Assembly: GCF_965229915.1 (NCBI RefSeq)
Contig: NZ_CBDDJZ010000001.1
Span: forward strand, 1,488,001-1,552,000
Source: Marinoscillum sp965229915
GTDB taxonomy: Bacteria > Bacteroidota > Bacteroidia > Cytophagales > Cyclobacteriaceae
Length of the DNA: 64,000 bases
Direction: 5' to 3'
Part shown: positions 8,726 through 16,095 of the stretch, in pieces
Position numbering within the stretch: the stretch's first letter is position 1
Layout of the letters: every line of letters begins with the position of its first letter
Notes under the pieces: generated by a model
Databases searched by the model: none
What the model saw: only the letters and a program-made list of their open reading frames with translations
Told to the model about the DNA's origin: nothing
Made by a program: the position numbers and the translations under genes

Positions 8726-10516
8726 ATGAAAAAACTCTTGATCCTTGCGGTACTGACCGCACTAAATATCCAGTGTCAGCACAATCAGACACCGGCCAGA
8801 GTAGATTACACGTCACTACAGAAATACCTAACCCAACAGCTAACAGAGGCCATTTACTATACCCGTAAACTGCAGACAAGCGAAACACCGCAGGAGTTAA
8901 TTAACAACTTTATCTCAGCCCGCAAATACTATAAAAGGGCTGAACCTTTCTGCCGGGTTATCAACGCAGAATCAACTCATAAAATCAATGGCCCGCCACT
9001 TCCTATTTACAAAGACGATAGTGGTAAAATACTGGAACCCGTTGGTTATCAGGCAATAGGCGATCAGGTTTATGCCGATGCTATAGATAGCTCGACCTTT
9101 AAATACCAAACCGATGTTACCATCGGCTATTTGACTAACCTGATTGAATTAATCAATCGATTTCCACCTAACTCAAGACGTTTTTTTCCGGCCATCCATC
9201 AAGAGCTATTGAGTATTTTTAGTCTTAGCATTACAGGTTTTGATACACCCACTAGTCTCATTGGCATTCAGGAAGCAGCCTCTTCCCTTGAGAATATCGA
9301 ACAGATGTATCGTCTTGTTTTGGCAGATACCATTCGACTTCTCGACATCAGTTTAGACCAACAGTTCACCACTGATTTACAAGAAGCAATAACTTATCTG
9401 AAACAAAATCATGAATTCGAGACATTTGACAGATATTTCTTTGGCCGATCTCACATCAACAGACTCACTGCCGACTGGGTAGCAATCCGGAAAACGTCAG
9501 GCCTTTACCCCAATCCAAAAAATCTTGCAATTAATCTTGACGCTCCCACTTTCTTTGAAAAAAACTCCTTTTGTGCAGACTTCTTTCTCACGGCAGGGTC
9601 TGGCAATATCACTTCAGAAAAGTTAGATCTTGGTAAGCGATTATTTTATGACAAGGCTCTCAGCTCCAGTGGTAATCTATCCTGTGGCTCATGTCATCAA
9701 CCTGGTCAAGCTTTTCAGGATGGAATGACAGTAGGAAAGGATAAAAATGGAAAGGATTTACTGAGAAACACCCCCACTTTGATCAATTCAGTTTTCCAGC
9801 AGAAGTTTTTCTGGGACGGTCGCAGTGATAATCTTGAACAGCAAATTACCATCGTCTTTGATAATCCATCTGAGTTTAATAATGATGCTCACAAGCTTAG
9901 AACATCAGAAGTACTGAAAGACTCATCTTACCAGGCCGTTTTTCATTTGGCCTATCCTCAAAAGGAATTCGACCGAGCTGCAATAATAGAAGCGCTTGCG
10001 GCCTACACTGGCTCACTTACTTCACTCGACTCTCGATTTGATCAGAACATGAGAGGAGAGCTGGATGATTTTACATCTCAGGAAGTTTTAGGAATGAACT
10101 TATTCATGGGTAAAGCCTTGTGCTCCACATGCCATTTCATGCCGTTGACCAATGGTACAGTACCTCCTTTATTTCATGAAACAGAAAAAGAAATTCTGGG
10201 AGTCCCTGAAACAGCTGAAAACGAGCAGTTAGATGATGACTTAGGCTTTTACTGGGTGTTCGAACAGGAGATACACAAATCCATGTTCAAAACCCCTACC
10301 ATCAGAAACATTGCACTCACAGCACCTTACATGCATAATGGAGTATATGATTCGCTAGAGCAAGTGATGGACTTTTACAATCAGGGAGGTGGAGCTGGTC
10401 TTGGGTTTGATGTGCCACACCAAACCCTTCCATTTGATTCCCTCAGCTTATCCAATAATGAAATCAATGCCATTATCGCTTTCATGCATACCCTAACTGA
10501 TGAAGGCGAATATTAA
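8726..10516 (+). CDS. Di-haem cytochrome c peroxidase/MauG-like lipoprotein
   Basis: This 596-residue protein has a lipobox (IQC, Cys17), so it is probably anchored in the envelope. The C-terminal half is a di-haem peroxidase/MauG domain with haem motifs CGSCH at 320-324 and CSTCH at 466-470. It also has the family segments NTPTLINSVFQQKFFWDGR, LGFDVPHQTLPF and TPTIRNIALTAPYMHNG. The first 290 residues are an unassigned helical domain. It could reduce peroxide or oxidise a partner protein; the neighbouring PhoX-like lipoprotein is a natural candidate partner but that is inference. Confidence 0.88.
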   Translation: MKKLLILAVLTALNIQCQHNQTPARVDYTSLQKYLTQQLTEAIYYTRKLQTSETPQELINNFISARKYYKRAEPFCRVINAESTHKINGPPLPIYKDDSGKILEPVGYQAIGDQVYADAIDSSTFKYQTDVTIGYLTNLIELINRFPPNSRRFFPAIHQELLSIFSLSITGFDTPTSLIGIQEAASSLENIEQMYRLVLADTIRLLDISLDQQFTTDLQEAITYLKQNHEFETFDRYFFGRSHINRLTADWVAIRKTSGLYPNPKNLAINLDAPTFFEKNSFCADFFLTAGSGNITSEKLDLGKRLFYDKALSSSGNLSCGSCHQPGQAFQDGMTVGKDKNGKDLLRNTPTLINSVFQQKFFWDGRSDNLEQQITIVFDNPSEFNNDAHKLRTSEVLKDSSYQAVFHLAYPQKEFDRAAIIEALAAYTGSLTSLDSRFDQNMRGELDDFTSQEVLGMNLFMGKALCSTCHFMPLTNGTVPPLFHETEKEILGVPETAENEQLDDDLGFYWVFEQEIHKSMFKTPTIRNIALTAPYMHNGVYDSLEQVMDFYNQGGGAGLGFDVPHQTLPFDSLSLSNNEINAIIAFMHTLTDEGEY

Positions 10517-10688
10517 AAGAAAGGGCTGTCTCAAAAGCGGTGCTCTAGTCATCCTGAACTGGTTCCGCATGGAATGTCAGGATCTAAAATGCATTGATAT
10601 TCAACTACATAGATTCTGAAATAAACCTGTCTGCCGACAGGCAGGTTCAGAATACACCAATTTCAGGCTTTTGAGACAGCCCTTTCTT
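10517..10688. repeat. 172-bp palindromic intergenic element
   Basis: A perfect 22-bp inverted repeat (10517-10538 with 10667-10688) closes a region that itself contains two further hairpins. One is ATCCTGA/TCAGGAT (10551-10557 with 10577-10583). The other is ATTCTGAA/TTCAGAAT (10613-10620 with 10646-10653), enclosing CCTGTC/GACAGG. The result is a three-way-junction shape that fills the whole gap between two convergent genes. It has no ORF. It looks like a REP/MITE-type dispersed element that may also end both transcripts. Confidence 0.85.
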
Positions 10689-10691
10689 ATT

Positions 10692-11360
10692 CTAGACATG
10701 CAAACCGCACTCACTCTTTTCCTGACCTTGCCAGCGTCCCTCTCTTCCTTTTCCCTTTTTGGTGCAATGCACACATCCTATGGACCCATAGCCTTCGTAC
10801 TGAAGTGGATGAGTTGGCAACTCATAAATGGTGCGGTACAAGTTGAGATCTTCGGGTCCCATGTCGATGATTGGATGAAATTTCAATAGCTCATTTGATC
10901 GCTCAAAAAGCTTCTTGTCGGCTCTATTGGCATTCTGAAATCGGAGTAAGCCCGAGATCCAAATATCCTTTCCTTTCTTCAGCTCATTCATCGGCTCCAC
11001 CTTGTTGATAAAGCAGCAGAAATCTGAATGACCTTCCCAAACTCGATACTTATTGGTAAACTCATGTGAGCTTCTTCTAGGCTTCACATCCACAATGTTT
11101 AGGTCGAATTGGCTAATGAGTTGTTCTTTGTAGCGATGCGTTTCTTTGAACAAATACCCAGTGTCTATCAAATGGATAGGGTGTCTGGGTGCTACCTTGT
11201 TGATCAGGTGCAACAGTACGACCGAGCTGCCACCAAAAGATGTGGTGACGAGAATCTTCTCCGGATCAAACTCTTCGAAAAGTGCTTTGAGACGGTCCAG
11301 ATAAGTGAGGTTTTCGTACTTATCGTTTAGTTCACTTAACTGTGGTTTCATTATCCTCAT
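10692..11360 (-). CDS. cysH: Adenylyl-sulfate (APS/PAPS) reductase
   Basis: This 222-residue protein reduces activated sulfate to sulfite. It has the PP-loop-like TTSFGGSSVVLLHL, the HLIDTGYLF strand and the C-terminal catalytic Cys218 in the ECGLH tail. Paired cysteines C115-C116 and C196/C199 are the ligands of the 4Fe-4S cluster that marks the APS-reducing bacterial type. Substrate preference is therefore inferred as APS. A second ATG at 11351 is possible. The frame overlaps the preceding gene by about 29 nt, and it is the last gene of the sulfite reductase operon. Confidence 0.93.
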   Translation of the reverse strand: MRIMKPQLSELNDKYENLTYLDRLKALFEEFDPEKILVTTSFGGSSVVLLHLINKVAPRHPIHLIDTGYLFKETHRYKEQLISQFDLNIVDVKPRRSSHEFTNKYRVWEGHSDFCCFINKVEPMNELKKGKDIWISGLLRFQNANRADKKLFERSNELLKFHPIIDMGPEDLNLYRTIYELPTHPLQYEGYGSIGCVHCTKKGKGREGRWQGQEKSECGLHV

Positions 11361-11946
11361 TCTTTTCTACAAGTACGGAAGTGATTTCATTGAGCTTTTG
11401 CACCTTGGATTCAAAGTCTCCTTTCAAGCGATCTCTGATGGATTTGAGCTGATCCAGGAGCTCCTGGGTATTCTCAGGCAATACTTCTTCGAGTATTTGT
11501 CGGAACCGCTTGGCAAAAGTGGGCGACTTACCATTGGTGCTAATACCAATTTTTAAATCACCTTTTTTGACGGTAGATCCTAAATAAAAATCGCAAAGAT
11601 CCGGAGTATCCGCCACGTTGGTGAGCAGCCTTAGTTTTTCTGCCTTCTTTTTCAAGCGAACATGCAAAGCATAATTATCAGTAGCCAGTATCAAGATATC
11701 AGCTGTTCTAAGGTCTCTACCCCGCACCTTGCGATTAATCAATTGAATATTTTCAGCCTGATTGGATAAATCCACCAATTCGGACTTGATCTCTGGAGCA
11801 ATCACAGTAATCCTGGCATTGGGATCATTTTTCAGCAATGCTTCCACTTTTTCCAAGCCCACGTTACCTCCTCCCACCACCAGCGTTTGTACCTGGTGTA
11901 GTTTGATGAAAACAGGGAAAAGTACATTACCGTCTGATTGTATCAT
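11332..11946 (-). CDS. Precorrin-2 dehydrogenase/sirohydrochlorin ferrochelatase (CysG N-domain type)
   Basis: The likely start is the ATG at 11946 (MIQSDGNVLFPVFIKL), 2 nt after the cobA stop; a longer frame to 11982 would overlap cobA. It has the Rossmann motif VVGGGNVGLEKVEALL, then DLCDFYLGSTVKKGDLKIGISTNGKSPTFAKRFR, as in the SirC/Met8/CysG-N family. The enzyme oxidises precorrin-2 to sirohydrochlorin and may insert iron. With the adjacent uroporphyrinogen methylase it makes siroheme for the sulfite reductase of the same operon. Confidence 0.92.
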   Translation of the reverse strand: MIQSDGNVLFPVFIKLHQVQTLVVGGGNVGLEKVEALLKNDPNARITVIAPEIKSELVDLSNQAENIQLINRKVRGRDLRTADILILATDNYALHVRLKKKAEKLRLLTNVADTPDLCDFYLGSTVKKGDLKIGISTNGKSPTFAKRFRQILEEVLPENTQELLDQLKSIRDRLKGDFESKVQKLNEITSVLVEKNEDNETTVK

Positions 11947-11948
11947 AT

Positions 11949-12716
11949 TCAAGCAACTTCTGTTTTGGCAGCTTCCCACCACTGGTTGAGCTGCTGTTCG
12001 TTGGTGGCTAATGCTGCACCTTCACCAAATACCAAGAGCGCTGGAGCAGCAGGTTTCTTTTCTTTAGCTATTGCCACTATGTCTGAGACTTTTCCTTTGA
12101 TCACATCACCGTCAGCATGAGAGCCCTTACTAATGATAGCTACAGGTAAGTCACCGCGTCCATTGGCTGTATAAGCATCTGCAATAAGTTCAAGCTTACC
12201 CAAACCCATGAAATAAAGCGTAGTAGGTGACCAGGCAGCGGCATTCAAGACCTCTTCACTCAAGCTACCTTCTTTGGTAGTAGCTGTCACCACGCTAAAA
12301 CTCTGATTGATCCCCCGACACGTCAATGGAACTCCAAAATAGCCCGGCAGCATGATACTGCTGATCCCCAGTACCACATCTACCTGTAGTCCGTGCTTCT
12401 CCGCATAGGTCTTCTCTTCAAAACCCCGACCAAATACAAAAGAATCTCCACCTTTCAACCGAACCACGTGTCCCATTTCCTTAGCATACTGCACGATCAA
12501 GTGATTGATAGTGTCTTGCGATACGGATGACTTGCCGGCACGCTTGCCTACCGGGATGTGCAGCGCTTCTGGAGCATATTTCAACAACTCTGGATCCACC
12601 AGTGCATCGTAGAGCACCACATCTGCACTTTCAAGTGCCTTTACTCCCTTGAGCGTGATTAGCTCTGGATCCCCAGGGCCTGCACCAACTAATGTAACTT
12701 TTGAAAAACCAGACAT
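11949..12716 (-). CDS. cobA: Uroporphyrinogen-III C-methyltransferase
   Basis: This 255-residue SAM-dependent methylase converts uroporphyrinogen III to precorrin-2, the first siroheme step. Visible signatures are VTLVGAGPGDPELITLKG at the N-terminus, VVLYDALV, GKRAGK and VRLKGGDSFVFGRGFEE, the canonical CobA/SUMT motifs. It starts 2 nt after the sulfite reductase stop and ends 2 nt before the dehydrogenase start, so translation is probably coupled. Because it consumes SAM, an S-box in the operon leader makes regulatory sense. Confidence 0.95.
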   Translation of the reverse strand: MSGFSKVTLVGAGPGDPELITLKGVKALESADVVLYDALVDPELLKYAPEALHIPVGKRAGKSSVSQDTINHLIVQYAKEMGHVVRLKGGDSFVFGRGFEEKTYAEKHGLQVDVVLGISSIMLPGYFGVPLTCRGINQSFSVVTATTKEGSLSEEVLNAAAWSPTTLYFMGLGKLELIADAYTANGRGDLPVAIISKGSHADGDVIKGKVSDIVAIAKEKKPAAPALLVFGEGAALATNEQQLNQWWEAAKTEVA

Positions 12717-12718
12717 CC

Positions 12719-14836
12719 TTAAGCTTTGTAAAATTCGTTGATCACTAATTTATCTGCCTCACCATTTCGTAGGGAGTTGATAGCCGCAAAGAAGGCCTCT
12801 GCCTGACCCAAGTAGGACTTGGCAAAATCTTCTGTCGGTTCATATTTGTTAATCTGAAGGACTAGTTCGGCAAAATCACCAATCGCTGACAATTCTCCTT
12901 TGTTGATCACTTCATTTTGAAAATCCTCGATAATACCTGCATGGGTATTGCACTGAATGTCTTTGTGTAGCAAGATCGCCTTGGCACCAATCACTAACGT
13001 ATTGTAGGCATAGTAGATGGCATTGGCCCATTTTTGCTCTTCCAGAGCTTTTTGTCCACTGGTCAGTCGATCATTAGCATCGTTGATGATGGTCCCTACC
13101 AGATCCAGCATCACTCCTGCACACTCACCAACGCCGATTTCCGGCACAAAATCATCTACCTTTCCCCAATCCTGATAGTCTTTATCTGCGAGGGTTTTCA
13201 CATCTCCAAGATGCTTGAGCACATCATAGAAGTATCGCTTGCCCTGACGTCTGAAGTAGGCATTGAAGTACTCCCCATCAAAGCTGTTTTCTTCATAGTT
13301 ATTCAGGATCTCTCGCACCGTTTCTGGAATCCGTTTGGTCGGGATTTTGATCACCTTCTCTGCAATATTGCCTTGCCCGTCCGGGTCTACACCACCGCCA
13401 AGCACCACTTGCATAGCCGGAGCTACTTTGTCTCCATTTTTGATACTGGAACCATGAAAACCGATATTGGCCACCATATGCTGCCCACAGGAGTTCATGC
13501 AACCACTGATTTTGATCTTAATCAATTCCTCATCAATCAAATGCGGAAACTCATCACGAACCAGGTTTTCCAACTCCAATGCAAGAGCCGTACTATTCGT
13601 CACACCCAAATTACAGGTATCAGTACCTGGGCAAGCAGTTACATCAGCCAGCGTATCAAATCCAGCTGCAGCAAAGCCTAATTCCTTCAATCCTGCGTAA
13701 ATCGCCGGGATATTTTCCAGACGCACATACTTCAGCAACAGCCCCTGATTCAAAGTAAACCGGATGTCATCAGCTGCATACGAGCGGACAAGGTCTGCCA
13801 GTTTTCTAGCCTCTGGTGACTTGATGTCTCCAAGAGGAATGCGCACCTTCACAGCAAAAAACCCTTCTTGTTTTTGTTCAAATACGTTGGTTTTAAACCA
13901 GGTATCATAGTTCTCATCAGTAGCTATGTCTTCTACCGTAAGAATAGAATTGTCCTCCGGCACCCGGGTGATTACTTTCTTCGTGTTGATTTTATAGGTA
14001 TGATATGGCAGGGACTTGCGCTCCTCTTCGATCAGCTTCATGAACCCATCCAAACCAATACCTTTTTTGGGATCAATCAAGAACTTTAGTCGAGCTTTGT
14101 GTCTGCGCTCTCTTTCACCATAGCGATCAAACACCCGGAGACCAGCTTCAATGAACGGAATCAACTCATCCTGTGGCAGGAATTCATAGGCTAATTGACC
14201 CATGAAAGCTTGAGCACCCAAGCCTCCTCCAACGATAACTTCAAACCCAAATGCTCCATCCTTGATCTTAGGAATAAACCCAAAATCATGAATGTAAGTA
14301 AATGCCGAATCACTTGGAGATGATGAGAATGCAATTTTGATCTTGCGACCCATCTCCTGGCAAACCGGATTTCTTAAAAAGTATTCAAATACACCCTGAG
14401 CATAAGGCGAAACATCAAAAGGCTCCTCAGGATCTATTCCTGCAAATGGCGAGGCAGTTACGTTTCTCACGGTATTGCCACAAGCCTCCTTAGAGGTGAC
14501 CCCTACCGTCTCTAACGCCTCCCATATGGCCGGTGAGTCATCTAGTTTCACATAGTGTAGCTGTATGTTTTGCCTGGTGGTGAGGTGCAGGTTACCATTG
14601 GTGTACTGCTCCGAGAGGTTGGCCACTGTTTCCAGTTGGTCTGCAGTAATCTTTCCAAATGGCAGTTTCAAGCGAAACATTTGTACACCCTGCTGACGCT
14701 GACCGTAAACTCCTCTAGCCAATCGAAAGGCTTTGAAGCGCTCTTCAGGAATTTGTCCCAGCTTAAAACTTTGGATCTTATCCTTCAGCTCCTCAATGTC
14801 TGATTTGGCTTCTTTAGAAATGGTTTTAGTGCTCAT
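12719..14836 (-). CDS. Siroheme sulfite (or nitrite) reductase with C-terminal HEPN-like extension
   Basis: This 705-residue protein has two ferredoxin-like half domains and the siroheme/4Fe-4S ligands in TACPGTDTC and SGCMNSCGQH. Its N-terminal GVYGQRQQGVQMFRLKLPFG and NLHLTTRQNIQLH are the NirA/Sir signatures. The last about 130 residues after the reductase core, roughly from LTSGQKALEEQKWANAIYYAYNT, form a helical segment resembling a HEPN domain. It makes the protein longer than standard Sir. The neighbours (siroheme synthesis, cysH) favour sulfite as substrate over nitrite. Expression is probably controlled by the S-box/polycysteine leader and terminator just upstream. Confidence 0.92.
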   Translation of the reverse strand: MSTKTISKEAKSDIEELKDKIQSFKLGQIPEERFKAFRLARGVYGQRQQGVQMFRLKLPFGKITADQLETVANLSEQYTNGNLHLTTRQNIQLHYVKLDDSPAIWEALETVGVTSKEACGNTVRNVTASPFAGIDPEEPFDVSPYAQGVFEYFLRNPVCQEMGRKIKIAFSSSPSDSAFTYIHDFGFIPKIKDGAFGFEVIVGGGLGAQAFMGQLAYEFLPQDELIPFIEAGLRVFDRYGERERRHKARLKFLIDPKKGIGLDGFMKLIEEERKSLPYHTYKINTKKVITRVPEDNSILTVEDIATDENYDTWFKTNVFEQKQEGFFAVKVRIPLGDIKSPEARKLADLVRSYAADDIRFTLNQGLLLKYVRLENIPAIYAGLKELGFAAAGFDTLADVTACPGTDTCNLGVTNSTALALELENLVRDEFPHLIDEELIKIKISGCMNSCGQHMVANIGFHGSSIKNGDKVAPAMQVVLGGGVDPDGQGNIAEKVIKIPTKRIPETVREILNNYEENSFDGEYFNAYFRRQGKRYFYDVLKHLGDVKTLADKDYQDWGKVDDFVPEIGVGECAGVMLDLVGTIINDANDRLTSGQKALEEQKWANAIYYAYNTLVIGAKAILLHKDIQCNTHAGIIEDFQNEVINKGELSAIGDFAELVLQINKYEPTEDFAKSYLGQAEAFFAAINSLRNGEADKLVINEFYKA

Positions 14837-14856
14837 TATTGTTGTTGGTTTGGCAT

Positions 14857-14888
14857 AAAAAAACCCCAGAAATAATCTCCCGGGGTTT
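14857..14888 (-). terminator. Intrinsic terminator in leader, 20 nt before sulfite reductase start
   Basis: On the minus strand AAACCCC (14888-14882) pairs with GGGGTTT (14867-14861) around a 14-nt loop. It is followed by an uninterrupted run of seven T (14863-14857). It lies between the second Cys-rich ORF and the sulfite reductase ATG, so it can only serve as an attenuator for the operon. TCCCGG at 14932-14927 can pair with CCGGGA at 14883-14878, which overlaps the stem and is a possible antiterminator contact. Confidence 0.8.
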
Positions 14889-14914
14889 GTTATAGTTCTT
14901 TGATATTTTATTAC

Positions 14915-15022
14915 TTATAACTGTATCCGGGATTGAATGGTACAAATACAACATGCACAGCACATACAGCATGCGCAGCAGATGGTTGTAATAAGAATTT
15001 GGAAATTTGGTCTAGTAGACAT
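14915..15022 (-). CDS. Second Cys-rich leader peptide, 35 aa
   Basis: ATG at 15022 opens a 35-codon ORF ending with TAA at 14917-14915. Residues 15-28 read CCACCMCCACCICT apart from the flanks, giving nine Cys within 14 codons. The ORF stops 27 nt before the terminator stem, the usual geometry of an amino-acid attenuator. Codons just after the Cys run include TCCCGG, which can pair with the terminator 5' side. It lies in the same leader as the polycysteine ORF at 15070-15150. Translation has not been shown; the extreme Cys density next to a cysteine-biosynthesis operon is the evidence. Confidence 0.65.
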   Translation of the reverse strand: MSTRPNFQILITTICCACCMCCACCICTIQSRIQL

Positions 15023-15069
15023 TGAGTAATTGTTTATTGCTTAAAAATGAAATAGATAAAGTGTCAGAC

Positions 15070-15150
15070 TTATCTACAACAGCAACAACAACATACTGCA
15101 CCTATCAGGTGGTGTTTGTCTTCTAGCTTTAAAATGTTTTGTTTTTTCAT
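15070..15150 (-). CDS. Polycysteine leader peptide, 26 aa
   Basis: ATG at 15150 opens a 26-codon ORF that ends with six consecutive Cys codons (15093-15076), one Arg and TAA. The start lies 7 nt after the 3' strand of riboswitch helix P1. Six like codons in a row directly ahead of the pathway genes mirror his- and other operon leader peptides, and a polycysteine leader is documented upstream of a sulfur gene in mycobacteria. A small hairpin CACCT/AGGTG precedes the Cys codons. The likely role is sensing charged tRNA-Cys; the mechanism is inferred. Confidence 0.75.
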   Translation of the reverse strand: MKKQNILKLEDKHHLIGAVCCCCCCR

Positions 15151-15156
15151 CTTTAT

Positions 15157-15269
15157 TAATTCATATTCTCCAGGCAATATCACCCGAATCAGGACTTAGC
15201 ACCTTGAATGTTGCTTTTAGGTTGCTAGCGCTTCTCAGAGCCTGTCTCTCCACGCTTCTTTATAAATCA
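15157..15269 (-). ncRNA. S-box (SAM-I) riboswitch
   Basis: The minus-strand RNA contains the core S-box strings in order: AAGAAGCGUGGAGAGAC, GGCUCUGAGAAGC, GCAACC, CAAGGUGCUAA, UCCUG and a closing P1. P1 pairs UGAUUUAUA (15269-15261) with UAUGAAUUA (15165-15157) with two G-U pairs. This fits the SAM-I consensus closely. It binds S-adenosylmethionine and lowers expression of sulfur genes. No terminator directly follows P1. Instead the polycysteine ORF starts 7 nt later, so SAM may act through that ORF's translation or through the downstream terminator. Confidence 0.88.
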
Positions 15270-15289
15270 ATTACTCTGAATTGATGAGA

Positions 15290-15320
15290 CAAAGGTGTGA
15301 TGGATTTTTGAACTTTCAAA
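15290..15320 (-). promoter_or_regulatory. Promoter of the sulfite reductase operon
   Basis: TTTG at 15320-15317 and CACCTTTG at 15297-15290 are separated by exactly 19 nt, the Bacteroidota spacing; the -7 box differs from TAnnTTTG by one base. Transcription would start near 15283, about 14 nt before riboswitch helix P1. Confidence 0.65.
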
Positions 15321-15428
15321 ACCCATCACCCATGTTTAACTAAAATAATTCTGAAAATTATGATTTAACCAAATTAAAGGCAGTAAAATCAAATATTACC
15401 AAAATAATAAGAGGCAAATCGCTTATCC

Positions 15429-15902
15429 TTAAAGCGAGGCTAAAAATTCAGTGAGTGCCCCGGACTGTACGTGAATTGCCACCGATCGATTCTTCCTTCT
15501 GTTTTGCTCGGAGGTATTAGGAACGAGCGGCTGCTCCTCTCCAAGACTCTCTACTTCCAGATAATCAATATTCAAACCCTTATTCATCATCATTTCCATA
15601 ACCTCGTAGGCACGCTGAGTCGCGAGCTGGTGATTGTAAGCTTTGGGTCCAAGGTCACATGTACGCCCGACTATTTTAATATTCAGTGGCTGATCGGCGA
15701 ACTGTACCTTTAGTTCATCAATAAACTCCTTTACCTGTGTAGGTGCATCGGGAGCTTTTGCGTCCACCTCGAATTGAATGATTCGGGTGCTGATGTTATT
15801 GGTTTTTGGTGTGACTTTAGCTGGGTCTGTCCCTCCGTGTGAATACGCTGGAAACAGACTAACACAGCAAAGGATGAAAAAGCTAAATAATAGCTGTTTC
15901 AT
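15429..15902 (-). CDS. Secreted OmpA-domain protein
   Basis: The start at 15902 gives a clean signal peptide (MKQLLFSFFILCC...YSHG); an ATG at 15923 would add seven polar residues. The C-terminal about 80 residues are an OmpA/MotB peptidoglycan-binding domain. This shows in the VGRTCDLGPKAYNHQLATQRA segment, the SLGEEQPLVPN turn and NRRKNRSVAIHV. It has no beta-barrel and no lipobox, so it is probably periplasmic and peptidoglycan-associated. The gene precedes the sulfur operon promoter on the other side and is not part of that operon. Confidence 0.85.
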   Translation of the reverse strand: MKQLLFSFFILCCVSLFPAYSHGGTDPAKVTPKTNNISTRIIQFEVDAKAPDAPTQVKEFIDELKVQFADQPLNIKIVGRTCDLGPKAYNHQLATQRAYEVMEMMMNKGLNIDYLEVESLGEEQPLVPNTSEQNRRKNRSVAIHVQSGALTEFLASL

Positions 15903-16095
15903 CGAGTGATTTGAGTAGTTCATAGTAGTTGTGGTGTGTTTCGTCTAATATAAAGATAACATCAATTTCTTTATATTGTTATATATTAATCTTCTAATAT
16001 TACCATTTAACAAACAGGTAATATTGCAATCCAGTCACACCGTACTGATTGTCATGCACTTAGCAAAAACGACTTAAAGTACCGGTAAAATCAAT

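Noticed and set aside
10517..10688. Insertion sequence or transposon
   Set aside because: The inverted repeat encloses only about 130 bp with no transposase frame and no visible target duplication, so it is called a repeat element instead.
13034..13681. Long plus-strand open frame (215 codons) inside the sulfite reductase gene
   Set aside because: It lies antisense to an unmistakable conserved enzyme, has no family features and the composition reflects the complementary strand.
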